Shown in pieces: positions 24,795 through 32,654 of a stretch of DNA of 33,530 nt; position 1 is the stretch's first letter, and each line of letters opens with the position of its first letter. Origin of the DNA: Halorubrum coriense DSM 10284 (GTDB taxonomy: Archaea; Halobacteriota; Halobacteria; Halobacteriales; Haloferacaceae); the NCBI RefSeq assembly GCF_000337035.1, contig NZ_AOJL01000008.1, forward strand, positions 43,213 to 76,742, in the 5' to 3' direction. The notes under the pieces were generated by a model. That model was not told the origin of the DNA and ran no database searches. It saw only the letters and a program-made list of their open reading frames with translations. Both the position numbers and the translations under genes were made by a program.

Positions 24795-26006
24795 TCAGGA
24801 CAGGATCTCCACGTCGTACCCCTCCGCTTCGAGCGCGTCGACGATGTCGGCGGCGTGTTCGGCGTCGTCGGTCTCTAATTCGAGTTCGAGTTCGGCCGCG
24901 TTGACCGCTACGTCCCGCGAGGTGCGGTCGTGGTGGACCGCGTACACGTTCGCGCCGGTGCGCGCGACGATGCTGGAGACGCGCTCCAGCTCGCCGGGCC
25001 GGTCTTTTAAATCGATCGTGATCTTGAGGTACCGGCCCATCTGGACGAGGCCGCGCCGGACCACGGTGCCGAGGCGGTTGAGGTCGATGTTGCCGCCGCA
25101 GAGCGCGGCGACGACCGTCTCGCCGTCGTCGTACTCGAACGCCTCCGAGAGGACGGCGGCGAGCGCGACCGCGCCCGCGCCTTCGACGAGCGTCTTCGCG
25201 CGCTCCAAGAGCAGCGTGAGCGCTAAGGCGATCTCGCGGTCGTCGACGGTGACGACCTCGTCGACGTACTCTTCCATCACTTCGAGAGTCCGGTCGCCGA
25301 TCGACCGCGTCGCGATCCCGTCGGCGATCGTGTCGACGCTGTCGATCTCCGTGACCTCGCCCGCCTCCAGCGACTTCGCGGCCGACGCCGCGCCCTCCGC
25401 TTGGACCCCGACGACGCGGGCGTCGGGCAGCTGTTCTTTGATCGCGACCGCGACGCCCGAGATCAGCCCGCCGCCGCCGATCGGGACGACCACGGTGTCT
25501 AACTCGGGGCAGTCGTCGACGATCTCGAGGCCGAGCGTCCCCTGCCCGGCCATCACGACCGGGTCGTCGAACGCGTGGACGTAGGTCCGGCCCTCCTCGC
25601 GCTCCAGCTGGTGTGCGTACGCCTGCGCCTCGTCGTAGTCGACGCCCTCCAAGCGGACGCTCGCGCCGTACCCGCGGGTGGCTTTCACCTTCGAGACGGG
25701 CGCGAACTTCGGCATCACGACGGTGGCGTCGACGCCCGCGCGGCTGGCCGCCAGCGCCACGCCCTGCGCGTGGTTGCCGGCGCTCGCGGTGACGACGCCG
25801 GCCTCGCGCTCCGCCTCGGAGAGCGTCTGGATCCGGTTCATCGCCCCGCGAATCTTGAACGCCCCGGTGCGCTGGAAGTTCTCCAGCTTGAGGTGGAGGT
25901 CCGCGCCGCTCATCTCGGAGAACGAGCGCGACCGCTCCAACGGCGTGTGCCGGGCGACGCCCGAGACCCGCTCGCGGGCCTCGCGGATGTCGGCAAGACT
26001 GAGCAT
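24795..26006 (-). CDS. ilvA: Threonine ammonia-lyase with ACT domain
   Basis: 403 residues. It deaminates threonine to 2-oxobutanoate for isoleucine synthesis or threonine breakdown. The PLP lysine is K51 in GAFKIRGA, the phosphate-binding loop is PIGGGGLISG, and SAGNHAQGVA is the substrate loop. The C-terminal ACT domain (about 325-403: KITIDLKDRPGEL) resembles the ~400-residue shorter IlvA/TdcB forms, and effector binding there is likely. A TATA-like CGATTAGC (minus strand) is about 27 bases before the ATG. A LeuA/CimA-type gene lies further right, so two entry routes to isoleucine may be encoded here. Confidence 0.95.
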   Translation of the reverse strand: MLSLADIREARERVSGVARHTPLERSRSFSEMSGADLHLKLENFQRTGAFKIRGAMNRIQTLSEAEREAGVVTASAGNHAQGVALAASRAGVDATVVMPKFAPVSKVKATRGYGASVRLEGVDYDEAQAYAHQLEREEGRTYVHAFDDPVVMAGQGTLGLEIVDDCPELDTVVVPIGGGGLISGVAVAIKEQLPDARVVGVQAEGAASAAKSLEAGEVTEIDSVDTIADGIATRSIGDRTLEVMEEYVDEVVTVDDREIALALTLLLERAKTLVEGAGAVALAAVLSEAFEYDDGETVVAALCGGNIDLNRLGTVVRRGLVQMGRYLKITIDLKDRPGELERVSSIVARTGANVYAVHHDRTSRDVAVNAAELELELETDDAEHAADIVDALEAEGYDVEILS

Positions 26007-26258
26007 GCCACTCCGTCGCCGCGCCGCCCGCTAATCGGTTCCGGTCGGTCGCGGCCGGTCGGGCTCGGCCGCTCGTGGAGCGGTGACGATCGCGGCCGCC
26101 ACCGCGCCGACGCGGATCGACGAGCGACCGGCTCGGGGTTGATAAGGGGGGAATGCACGCGTGTGACGTGCGAGTGGAATGAGGCGACGGGAATACAAAA
26201 AGGTGCGGCTACCAGAGTGAAAGTGAAACCGCACGACTGCGTCGCCGTCATCGCTCCG
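26007..26258. other. Intergenic region with a possible tiny plus-strand open frame
   Basis: It holds the ilvA promoter at its left end. A plus-strand ATG at 26179 opens a 13-residue frame (MRRREYKKVRLPE) ending in TGA at 26218-26220, with a TATA-like GATAAG about 38 bases before it. The peptide looks like a DNA-binding-protein or antitoxin start, but nothing coding-like follows in any frame. Treat it as a remnant or chance. Confidence 0.3.
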
Positions 26259-26666
26259 TCAGACGGGATCTCGAGGGGACAGCCGGACCCGCACGTCGCG
26301 GTCGTCGAGGACCGCTCGGACTCGCTCGCCGAACGGTCCGGTCCCCGGCCACGTCGCGTCCGCGTCGAGGCGGTCGGGGTCGCCGACGTACACCACGGCG
26401 GCCTCCGGGTAGTCGGCCGGCGCGTCGAGCGGCACGGTCTCGCGGACGTACAGCCCCCCGTCGACGTCCTCGTATGTGTCGAGCGCGTCGACCGCCTCCG
26501 TCCGGAGGAGTCGCCCCGCGGTCTCGCCGCCCGGCGCGAGCGTCGGGTAGCGTCCCTCCACCAGCCGCAGACCGGTGAGCGTCGCGGGACCGACGAAGAC
26601 GAACGAGTCCGCCACCTCGGCCACCCGCTCCGGCTCGGTCAGCGTGCCGTACACGAAGACATCCAT
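26259..26666 (-). CDS. Gamma-glutamylcyclotransferase-like (AIG2-like) protein
   Basis: 135 residues. It starts MDVFVYGTLTEPERV with the substrate-binding YGTL motif. The predicted catalytic acid is in LDTYEDVDGGLYVRETV (the E of YEDV), and the strand VVYVG follows. These proteins may release 5-oxoproline from gamma-glutamyl compounds; haloarchaea use gamma-glutamylcysteine as a thiol, so that link is possible but inferred. The ATG at 26666 fits the family start. It is divergent from the MATE gene. Confidence 0.85.
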   Translation of the reverse strand: MDVFVYGTLTEPERVAEVADSFVFVGPATLTGLRLVEGRYPTLAPGGETAGRLLRTEAVDALDTYEDVDGGLYVRETVPLDAPADYPEAAVVYVGDPDRLDADATWPGTGPFGERVRAVLDDRDVRVRLSPRDPV

Positions 26667-26762
26667 GGGGTCCGTGGGTCGCTCGCGGCTTTCAACGTTC
26701 GGGCGCTCTCGCCCCCGTCAGGTCCCCGCGGCGTCGGGTCCCGGCGACGCCGACCGGCTCCG

Positions 26763-26770
26763 GTATATCA
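26763..26770 (+). promoter_or_regulatory. TATA box of the MATE transporter gene
   Basis: GTATATCA is centred about 34 bases before the ATG at 26800. An 8-base inverted repeat (CGGCGTCG/CGACGCCG, 26729-26752) is just upstream but is not unusual for this base composition. Confidence 0.5.
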
Positions 26771-26799
26771 ATACCCCGGGCGTCCGTCGGGGGCGACAG

Positions 26800-28230
26800 A
26801 TGGACTTCCCGCGGCTGCGGCGCGTCTGGAAGCGCGTGTTCTCGCTCGCGTGGCCCGTGATGGCCGAGCAGACGTTCCGCACCGCGATGCGGACGACCGA
26901 CATCCTCGTCACCGCGCTGTTCTCGCCGGCCGCGGTCGTCGCGATCGGGCTCGCGGATCTGTACGCCCGGTTCCCGCTGCGGATCGGGCTCGGCCTCGGC
27001 GGCGGCGCCATCGCGCTCTCCTCACAGGACACCGGCGCGGGCGCCGCGGAGAACCGCGACGAGGCGGTGACACAGGCGATCCTGCTCGGCGCGCTCGCCG
27101 GGATCCCGTTCGTCCTCTTCGGGTTCCTCTTCGGCGAGCTCGCGATCGACATCTTCGGCCGCCTCGTCGGCGAGCGCACCTCACCCGCGGTCGTCGACCT
27201 CGGCTCGACGTACCTCGCGATCGTCTTCGCGACCGCTCCGGCGCGGCACGTCGCCCTCGTCGGGGCCCGCGCGCTCCAGGGGACCGGCGACACCCGCACG
27301 CCGATGTACGTCAACATCGCCGCCAATTCCGTGAACATCGCCGGCTCTGTCGTCCTCGGCCTGGGGCTGTTCGGGCTCCCGTGGCTGGAGGTGCTCGGCG
27401 TCGGCCTCGCGACCGCGGGCGCAAACGTGCTCACGGCCGGGCTGCTCTGTTTTGCCATCTGGGGGTCGTGGACCGACGCGGACTTCGCGTGGCCGCGCGA
27501 CCTCACCGTCGCGAAGCAGCTCCTCGTCGTGAGCGCCCCGCGCGTGTTAGAGGGATTCGGCTCCGAGATCGCCGAGTTCCCGTTCAACGCGCTCCTCCTC
27601 GGCTTCGGCGAGACGATCAACGCCGGCTTCCAGATCGGCCGCCGCGTCTACCAGCAGGTGACCGGGCCGCTCTCGCGCGGGTACAACGTCGCGGCGTCGG
27701 TACTCGTCGGGCAGGCGCTCGGGGAGGGCGACCCGGAAGCGGCGCGGTTCAACGGATGGGCCGTCGCCGGACTCGGCGTGCTCACGGTCGGGACGATCGG
27801 CGTCGGGCTCGTCGTCGCCGCGCCGCGGATCGTCCCGGTGTTCACCGACGACGCGGCGACGATCTCGTCCGCGGTCGACTTCGCGCGGGTGTACGGGGTC
27901 GCCGGTGCCGCCCTCGCCTGCTTCTCCGCGCTCTCCGGGTCGCTCCAGGGCGCGAGCGAGACGCGGATCCCCCTCGTCGCGCGCCTCTCGGCGATGTTCG
28001 GCCTCTTCTTGGGGCTCTCGTGGCTGCTCGGGCGCACGGTCGGACTCGGGCCGACGGGCGCGTACGTCGGCGTGTCCGCGGCCTACGCGTGGATGGCGCT
28101 CGTCGTCGCCGTCGGGTTCCGCTACTCGGGCTGGGCGACCCGCGCCGCGGACATGATGGACGCGCGCGGGTCCGGGCCGGACGCCGACGCCGCGTCCGGC
28201 GAGGAGCCGCGCGCGGACGACTCGCCGTGA
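26800..28230 (+). CDS. MATE-family efflux transporter
   Basis: 476 residues in two similar halves of about six membrane helices each. The first half opens with SLAWPVMAEQTFRTAMRTTDI and the second has APRVLEGFGSEIAEF, the positions at which MATE halves align. It carries out Na+ or H+ driven export of cationic drugs or metabolites from the cytoplasm; the true cargo is unknown. The C-terminus is an acidic Asp/Glu/Pro-rich tail. The ATG at 26800 is chosen because the first helix follows closely and the TATA box is correctly spaced; the longer upstream frame overlaps the divergent gene. Confidence 0.93.
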   Translation: MDFPRLRRVWKRVFSLAWPVMAEQTFRTAMRTTDILVTALFSPAAVVAIGLADLYARFPLRIGLGLGGGAIALSSQDTGAGAAENRDEAVTQAILLGALAGIPFVLFGFLFGELAIDIFGRLVGERTSPAVVDLGSTYLAIVFATAPARHVALVGARALQGTGDTRTPMYVNIAANSVNIAGSVVLGLGLFGLPWLEVLGVGLATAGANVLTAGLLCFAIWGSWTDADFAWPRDLTVAKQLLVVSAPRVLEGFGSEIAEFPFNALLLGFGETINAGFQIGRRVYQQVTGPLSRGYNVAASVLVGQALGEGDPEAARFNGWAVAGLGVLTVGTIGVGLVVAAPRIVPVFTDDAATISSAVDFARVYGVAGAALACFSALSGSLQGASETRIPLVARLSAMFGLFLGLSWLLGRTVGLGPTGAYVGVSAAYAWMALVVAVGFRYSGWATRAADMMDARGSGPDADAASGEEPRADDSP

Positions 28231-28322
28231 GCCGAGACGGCGGAGACGCGGGGCGGCCGAGAACAGCGGCCGTCGCGCCGTGTCGGGGGAACAGTGATAG
28301 GGGCGGCGTCCGTGCCCGACGT

Positions 28323-28700
28323 ATGTCGAACGAGACGCTGTACGAACGCCTCGGCGGCGAACCGGCCATCGGCGCGGTCGTCGAGGAGTTCTACGACCGG
28401 GTGCTCGCCGACGAGCGAGTGAACCACCACTTCGAGGACGTGGACATGGCCGAACAGCGCTCGCACCAGACCAAGTTCTTGAGCGCGGTCACCGGCGGGC
28501 CGCTCCGCTACGAGGGCGAGGAGATGGCGACCGCTCACGAGGAACTGGCGATCTCGCCCGCGGAGTTCGACGCGGTCGCGACCCACCTCGACGAGGCGCT
28601 GCGCGTCTTCGACGTCGACGACGCCGACCGCGAGGCGGTGATGGAGGCGGTCGCCGGATTCGAACGCGACGTGGTCGAGGGGCCGTCCGCGGGCGGGTAG
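28323..28700 (+). CDS. Truncated hemoglobin, group I
   Basis: 125 residues. It starts SNETLYERLGGEPAI and has the conserved FYDRVLADERVNHHF (B/C region with Tyr), the E-helix QRSHQTKFLSAVTGGP, and the proximal heme His in ATAHEELAIS. The order GGP...YEG..M...H..L.I is the trHbN signature. It may bind oxygen or nitric oxide, possibly detoxifying NO. A GTGATAGG TATA-like element is about 29 bases before the ATG. Monocistronic; it follows the MATE gene by 92 bases. Confidence 0.93.
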   Translation: MSNETLYERLGGEPAIGAVVEEFYDRVLADERVNHHFEDVDMAEQRSHQTKFLSAVTGGPLRYEGEEMATAHEELAISPAEFDAVATHLDEALRVFDVDDADREAVMEAVAGFERDVVEGPSAGG

Positions 28701-28774
28701 CCGTCGTTGGGCGTCACCGCTCGTCCGGGTTCGTCTTCGTCCGGAGCCCGCCGCCGGTCAGCGCCCGTCACCGC

Positions 28775-29086
28775 TCAGGGCTCGCCGCCGAGCGACTCCT
28801 GTTCCGACCCCGTGTCGCCCCTGAGCCGGCGACGGCGCTTGTCGTAGGCGGCCTCCAACTTCGCGTTCGTCGCCCGCGAGACGAGGTAGCAGTCCGCGTC
28901 GCCGTCGTCGCGGGGGTGCGCGCTCGCCACCCAGACGTGGCCGTCGCCGGCCGACAGGTCGTCGGCCCACCGCTCGGCGGCCGCACGGCTCTCGAAGGCG
29001 TGACGGGGGCCGTCCTCGAAGACGAGCCGTCCCACCTTCGCGTTCCGCTTGCGGGCCGAGGGTTTGATCGCGACGACGACGCTCAC
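28775..29086 (-). CDS. Uncharacterised small haloarchaeal protein
   Basis: 103 residues from GTG at 29086. It has a compact N-terminal half rich in strands (VVVAIKPSARKRNAK; RLVFEDGPRHAFES), then a helix (AAAERWADDL) and a Trp-containing strand (HVWVASAHP), and ends in a basic helix (AAYDKRRRRLRG) and an acidic tail. No family is recognised. A good TATA element (GTTTTTATTC, minus strand) sits 22-31 bases before the GTG, so it is probably a real leaderless gene. It is downstream of the LeuA-type gene on the same strand (51-base gap) but has this promoter of its own. Confidence 0.7.
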   Translation of the reverse strand: MSVVVAIKPSARKRNAKVGRLVFEDGPRHAFESRAAAERWADDLSAGDGHVWVASAHPRDDGDADCYLVSRATNAKLEAAYDKRRRRLRGDTGSEQESLGGEP

Positions 29087-29107
29087 ACCCGTGGATCGAG
29101 CGCCCTC

Positions 29108-29117
29108 GAATAAAAAC
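29108..29117 (-). promoter_or_regulatory. TATA box of the small uncharacterised gene
   Basis: On the minus strand this reads GTTTTTATTC, centred about 27 bases before the GTG at 29086. It decides for the GTG start and for independent transcription from the upstream gene. Confidence 0.55.
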
Positions 29118-29137
29118 CTCGTCAGACGCCGGCGCGC

Positions 29138-30694
29138 TCAGTCGTCGGCGACGGCGCTCGGGTCGGCGTCCGCCGCGTCCGCCTCGGCGGCCAGCAGGCG
29201 GTCGAGCCCGTCGACCATCCCGACGACGCTCGCGCGGGTGATGTCCGCGTCCGACGCCGAGACGCTCACGGAGCGGTCGCCCCGGCAGAGGTCGACCTCG
29301 ACGGTGACGACCGCGTCGGTGCCGCCCGTGATCGCGTCGACGTGGTAGGAGTCGAGGTCGAAGGCGACGCCCTCGCCGCGATCGCCGTCGTCGTCGCCCG
29401 CGAGCGCCGTCCGGACCGCCTCCAGCCCGGCGTCGACCGGACCGGAACCCGTGCCCGAGGCGACCCGCTCGTCGTCGCCGACGCGGAGCCGCACGGAGGC
29501 GGTCGGGAGGTTCCCTCCGGAGGTCGCCGAGAGGTCGACGAGCGCCACGTGTCGCTCGCGCTCGCGCCCGCGGACGTCGTCCGCGACGGCCAGCAGGTCG
29601 GCGTCGGTGACCCGCTTCCCGCGCTCGCCGAGCTCTTTCACGCGGGCGACGACCTCGCGCAGCTCGTCGTCGGCGACCGCCACGTCGTGCTCCGCGAGCG
29701 CGGCCTTCACCCCGGCGCGCCCGGCGTGCTTCCCGAGGACGAGCCGGCGCTCCCGCCCGACCGTCTCCGGCGGGTACGGCTCGTACATCGTCCCGTCCTT
29801 CAGCGTCCCGTCTGTGTGGATCCCGGACTCGTGGGCGAAGGCGTTGGCCCCGCAGACGGCCTTGTTCGGCGGGAGCGCGACCCCGGTGGCCTCCGAGACG
29901 GTTCGGCAGAGCCGGTAGAGCCGCGAGAGCTCGACGGTGTCGACGTCGTACGACCGCCCGAGCGCAATGGCGACCTCTTCGAGCGCGACGTTGCCCGCGC
30001 GCTCGCCGACGCCGAGGACGGTCCCGTGGACGGTGTCGGCTCCCGCCTTCAGGCCAGCGTGGACGTTCGTCAGCCCGAACCCGAGGTCGTCGTGGGTGTG
30101 GAGGCTCGTCGGGCCGAGGTCGGCCAGCCGCGAGACGACCGCGGCGGTGCGCTCGGGGTCGGCCGCGCCGACCGTGTCGCAGTAGCAGATCCGGTCCGCG
30201 CCGGCGTCGAGCCCGGCACCGAGCAGGCGTTCGAGGTAGTCGACGTCGGCCCGCGAGCCGTCCTCGCCGAGCACCTCGACCCACAGGCCGTGGTCTTTCG
30301 CGTACTCGACGAGCTCGACGGTCGTCTCGACGACCTCGTCGCGGGTCGACCCCACCTTCGTCTCGACGTGCTTGTCGGAGGCGGGGACGACGAGGTTCAC
30401 CCCGTCGACGCCGCAGTCGAGCGCGTGGTCCACGTCGGCTCGCACCCCGCGGGCGAAGCTCGTCACCGTCGCGTCGAGCCCCTCGTCGGCGACGCGCCGG
30501 ATCGCCTCGCGCTCGCCGTCCGAGGTACACGCCGAGCCGGCCTCGATCAGGTGGACGCCGGCGGCGTCGAGCTCGCGGGCGACATCGACCTTCTCGCCGG
30601 GAGTCATGGAGACGCCCGGCATCTGTTCGCCGTCGCGCAGGGTGGTGTCGAGTAGCTGTGCCTCGTCGAGGTCGGTGAGTGGTGTTCGGGTCAA
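29138..30694 (-). CDS. 2-isopropylmalate synthase / (R)-citramalate synthase family
   Basis: 518 residues. The catalytic TIM barrel opens with LLDTTLRDGEQMPG, metal-binding HTH (H199 and H201, LHTHDDLG) and NTVHGTV-type loops, and includes HESGIHTDGT and LVLGKHAGRAG. The C-terminal regulatory domain is present (FDLDSYHVDAITGG, VTVEVDLCRG). It condenses acetyl-CoA with 2-oxoisovalerate (leucine) or pyruvate (isoleucine via citramalate); the choice cannot be read by eye. The start is taken as TTG at 30694: the frame is open further upstream to a stop at about 30840 but offers no ATG or GTG. A long leader is therefore likely. A close LeuA-type homologue elsewhere in such genomes is usual. Confidence 0.88.
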   Translation of the reverse strand: MTRTPLTDLDEAQLLDTTLRDGEQMPGVSMTPGEKVDVARELDAAGVHLIEAGSACTSDGEREAIRRVADEGLDATVTSFARGVRADVDHALDCGVDGVNLVVPASDKHVETKVGSTRDEVVETTVELVEYAKDHGLWVEVLGEDGSRADVDYLERLLGAGLDAGADRICYCDTVGAADPERTAAVVSRLADLGPTSLHTHDDLGFGLTNVHAGLKAGADTVHGTVLGVGERAGNVALEEVAIALGRSYDVDTVELSRLYRLCRTVSEATGVALPPNKAVCGANAFAHESGIHTDGTLKDGTMYEPYPPETVGRERRLVLGKHAGRAGVKAALAEHDVAVADDELREVVARVKELGERGKRVTDADLLAVADDVRGRERERHVALVDLSATSGGNLPTASVRLRVGDDERVASGTGSGPVDAGLEAVRTALAGDDDGDRGEGVAFDLDSYHVDAITGGTDAVVTVEVDLCRGDRSVSVSASDADITRASVVGMVDGLDRLLAAEADAADADPSAVADD

Positions 30695-30876
30695 AAGGTA
30701 GTCCGTCGGCTCTGCGGTGGTCTCGGGGTCGGTGCCGCCGCGGGGCGGTCGTGCCCCGGAGTCGTTATCGTCGGAGAATTTCGCGGCCAGCCGCCGCGAG
30801 GCGACTTCCTCTATCCTCCGAACGATCGCGAGCGTCTCGCGTCATTCGTATCCGTGCGAACGACGCACACACACAT
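30695..30876 (-). other. Possible structured leader of the LeuA/CimA-type gene
   Basis: On the minus strand a TATA-like AGTTTATG (about 30874-30881) would start a transcript near 30850, leaving a ~155-base leader before the TTG at 30694. The leader contains a hairpin with 6-base arms (CGGGGC at 30741-30746, GCCCCG at 30753-30758, 6-base loop). A 21-residue open frame (30811-30876, start MCVCVVRTDT, Cys/Val/Arg-rich) overlaps, but its ATG lies within the TATA-like element, so it would need an earlier start site. A nearer TATA-like CGATAACG (30763-30770) is an alternative promoter. Confidence 0.35.
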
Positions 30877-30900
30877 AAACTGCCGGGTCGCGTCAGGTAT

Positions 30901-30951
30901 GGCCGAGCGATCGTCGGCGCGGCACGGGAGATCGCCGACGATCTCTCGGCC
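30901..30951. repeat. Near-perfect 19-base inverted repeat
   Basis: The left arm (30901-30919, GGCCGAGCGATCGTCGGCG) and right arm (30933-30951) are reverse complements in 18 of 19 positions, around a 13-base centre. It lies 23 bases beyond the stop of the broken Cas4-like gene and upstream of the leuA-type leader. No T-tract follows on either side, so it is not a standard archaeal terminator. This is the longest inverted repeat I found in the window. Confidence 0.9.
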
Positions 30952-30974
30952 GGGGTCCGGCTCGGCCGGTCGCG

Positions 30975-31678
30975 TCACCCCAGAAGCGACCGGATCGACC
31001 GCCGCCGCGTGCCGCACTCCCCGCGGTAGTCGCAGGGCGCACACCGGTCGTCGTCCACGCGCGGCGGCAGGCCGTCGATCGACCGCGCCGCGCGGAGCGC
31101 CCGGCGGTACGCGGCCTTCTTCTGGGTCGTCAGCCGGACCTCGCGGACGACGCCGACCGCGGGGTACTCGATGAGGGCGCGCTTGACCGCCCGCTTGTGC
31201 TCCCAAGCCAGCGCTTCGCGATCCCGACCGCGCGGACCGCCTGTGGCTCACACACGCCGCTCTTCGGCGGCTCGCCCGACGAGACGAGCGTCGGGACCGG
31301 CGGTAGCCCGTGCTCCGGACCGTCGGCGTCGCCGCACGCGCTCCCGCCCGCTCCTCCCGGTTCCAGCACCTTGTGGACGGTTCCGTGGTAGTCCTTCCCC
31401 GAGAGGAACCCCCGCTCAGCCGCGGAGTTGAGGAGGCGCTCGTACGGGTCGCGTTCACGCAGGCGATCCATGTAACGGTAGGCGGCCGGCGGCCGGTGAA
31501 GGGGAAGCCGCTGGAGCGTCCGATCGGGCGCGTCGACCAGCTCGTCGTTCCGGAACGCGAGGTTGATCCGCTCGCGCGCCGCTGGCGGGACGTTTCGCTC
31601 GTCGTCGCGTCAGACGTAGTAGAGCTGTCGGGGGCAGTACGCCGCGCGGGCCAAGTCGTTGAACGGAACAAGCGTCAC
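30975..31678 (-). pseudogene. Broken Cas4-like (DUF83/RecB-type) nuclease gene
   Basis: Read from GTG at 31678 the protein begins MTLVPFNDLARAAYCPRQ and continues LYYV, then meets TGA at codon 23 (31610-31612), where CGA (Arg) would be expected. The frame then continues clean (RDDERNVPPAARERINLAF ... GEPPKSGVCEPQAVRAV) to about 31214, where one base is missing; shifting frame restores ALAWEHKRAVKRALIEYPA and VVREVRLTTQKKAAYRRAL to the stop at 30975. The single N-terminal Cys (C15) and the C-terminal CAPCDYRGEC are the four iron-sulfur cysteines of Cas4. Total length would be about 234 residues. A TATA box with ideal spacing is present. No cas genes or CRISPR are nearby; related stand-alone genes occur in haloarchaea. 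Confidence 0.8.
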
Positions 31679-31700
31679 ACGAGGGGTGGCCGCGGCTTCG

Positions 31701-31710
31701 GGTATAAAAC
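31701..31710 (-). promoter_or_regulatory. TATA box of the Cas4-like pseudogene
   Basis: On the minus strand this reads GTTTTATACC, centred about 28 bases before the GTG at 31678. The promoter is intact although the reading frame is not. Confidence 0.55.
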
Positions 31711-31738
31711 GGCGTCCGCGGTCGATCTGCGAACTTCC

Positions 31739-32434
31739 TTACAGCGACACGTCCGTCTCGATGTCCTCGGTCGCCTCGCGGAGGCCGTCCTCGCGCGCGT
31801 CGCTCGCGAGCGACCCCTCGATGTCGGCGTCGGTAAGGAGGTCGCGGAACGCGTCGCGGAAGCGGTCGTTCGCCCGTGTGGAGGCGACGTCGGTGCGCGC
31901 GACGGCGGCGTACCGGGCGACCGCGTCCGGCGCGGTGTCCAGCGCCTCGGCGCACTCGACGATCGAGTTGCCCGCGGCGGTGAGTCGCTTCAGGTCGGCG
32001 TACGCGAACGGCGACTCGCCGCCGTCGTCGCCGCCGACCTCGTCCGCGTCGACCTCGCGGTCCGACTCGCGGACGAGGTGGAGGTCGAGGCGTGCCTTCC
32101 GGACCGTCTCGGCGTCGATATCGGCGGGATCGATTTCGTCGCTTTGCGCGTCCGCACTCTCCTCAAGCGCGTCTCGGATCGCGGCCGAGATTGTCGCGTC
32201 GTCCGCGCCGTCGAACCGGCCGCGGGCGACCAGCGCGTAGACGGCGTCGTCGAGCGGCGTCGAGAAGCCGTACCGGTCGCGCATCGCGGTGACGAGGTCA
32301 CGAACCGCGTCGTCGACCGCCTCGTCGTCGCGGTCGACAAGGGTCCCGCGGTCCGCGTCCTGCCGCTCGGTGACCGTCTCCGATCCGGTGGCGTCGACGA
32401 ACAGATCGCGGAGTTCGGCGGTTTTTCGATCCAT
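31739..32434 (-). CDS. Conditioned medium-induced protein 4 (Cmi4)-like
   Basis: 231 residues, very acidic and soluble, starting MDRKTAELRDLFVDATGSET and VTERQDADRGTL. I recognise this as the haloarchaeal family annotated conditioned medium-induced protein 4, named for induction by spent medium; its molecular role is unknown. Two alpha-helical parts (about residues 35-80 and 150-205: FAYADLKRLTAAGNSI, AEALDTAPDAVARYA) look like helix-turn-helix or helical-bundle segments, joined by an acidic linker. The ATG at 32434 is preferred; the longer frame crosses the promoter. A CTTTTCTACC TATA-like element lies about 27 bases upstream. Confidence 0.8.
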   Translation of the reverse strand: MDRKTAELRDLFVDATGSETVTERQDADRGTLVDRDDEAVDDAVRDLVTAMRDRYGFSTPLDDAVYALVARGRFDGADDATISAAIRDALEESADAQSDEIDPADIDAETVRKARLDLHLVRESDREVDADEVGGDDGGESPFAYADLKRLTAAGNSIVECAEALDTAPDAVARYAAVARTDVASTRANDRFRDAFRDLLTDADIEGSLASDAREDGLREATEDIETDVSL

Positions 32435-32492
32435 GTAGACATATTGGGTGGGCGCGGTAGAAAAGCCTCCTGTCGCCGGGGTGCTTGCTTCG

Positions 32493-32525
32493 CCGTTGGC
32501 GGGCCCCACACCAGCCCGCCAACGG
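32493..32525. repeat. Perfect 12-base stem-loop upstream of the Cmi4 gene
   Basis: CCGTTGGCGGGC (32493-32504) and GCCCGCCAACGG (32514-32525) are perfect reverse complements around a 9-base loop. It is 59-91 bases upstream of the Cmi4 ATG, just outside the probable TATA box, and marks the left edge of the AT-rich region. Confidence 0.85.
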
Positions 32526-32654
32526 TGAAAACCACGTAACAGCACGCTACGAGCGCACCCGAGTGAAGCAGCGTAGCATAGCGTCTGCGAGCAGCGGTAC
32601 TAGTAGATCACTTGGACAGTAATATGATTGTCTGCGTGACGGCATACAACTGGC

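Noticed and set aside
26179-26220. 13-residue frame MRRREYKKVRLPE as a small gene or antitoxin
   Set aside because: It stops after 13 codons and no continuation is visible in other frames. It is kept only as a note in the intergenic entry.
26729-26752. 8-base inverted repeat CGGCGTCG/CGACGCCG just upstream of the MATE TATA box
   Set aside because: At this GC content, many 8-base arms with free spacing are expected by chance in 33 kb. Position alone is not enough.
30899-31174. Plus-strand open frame of 91 codons with an ATG about 22 bases after a CATAAAC element
   Set aside because: The translation is arginine/proline-rich and is antisense to the Cas4-like pseudogene, as expected for a shadow frame. 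The TATA-like element is better explained as serving the minus strand.
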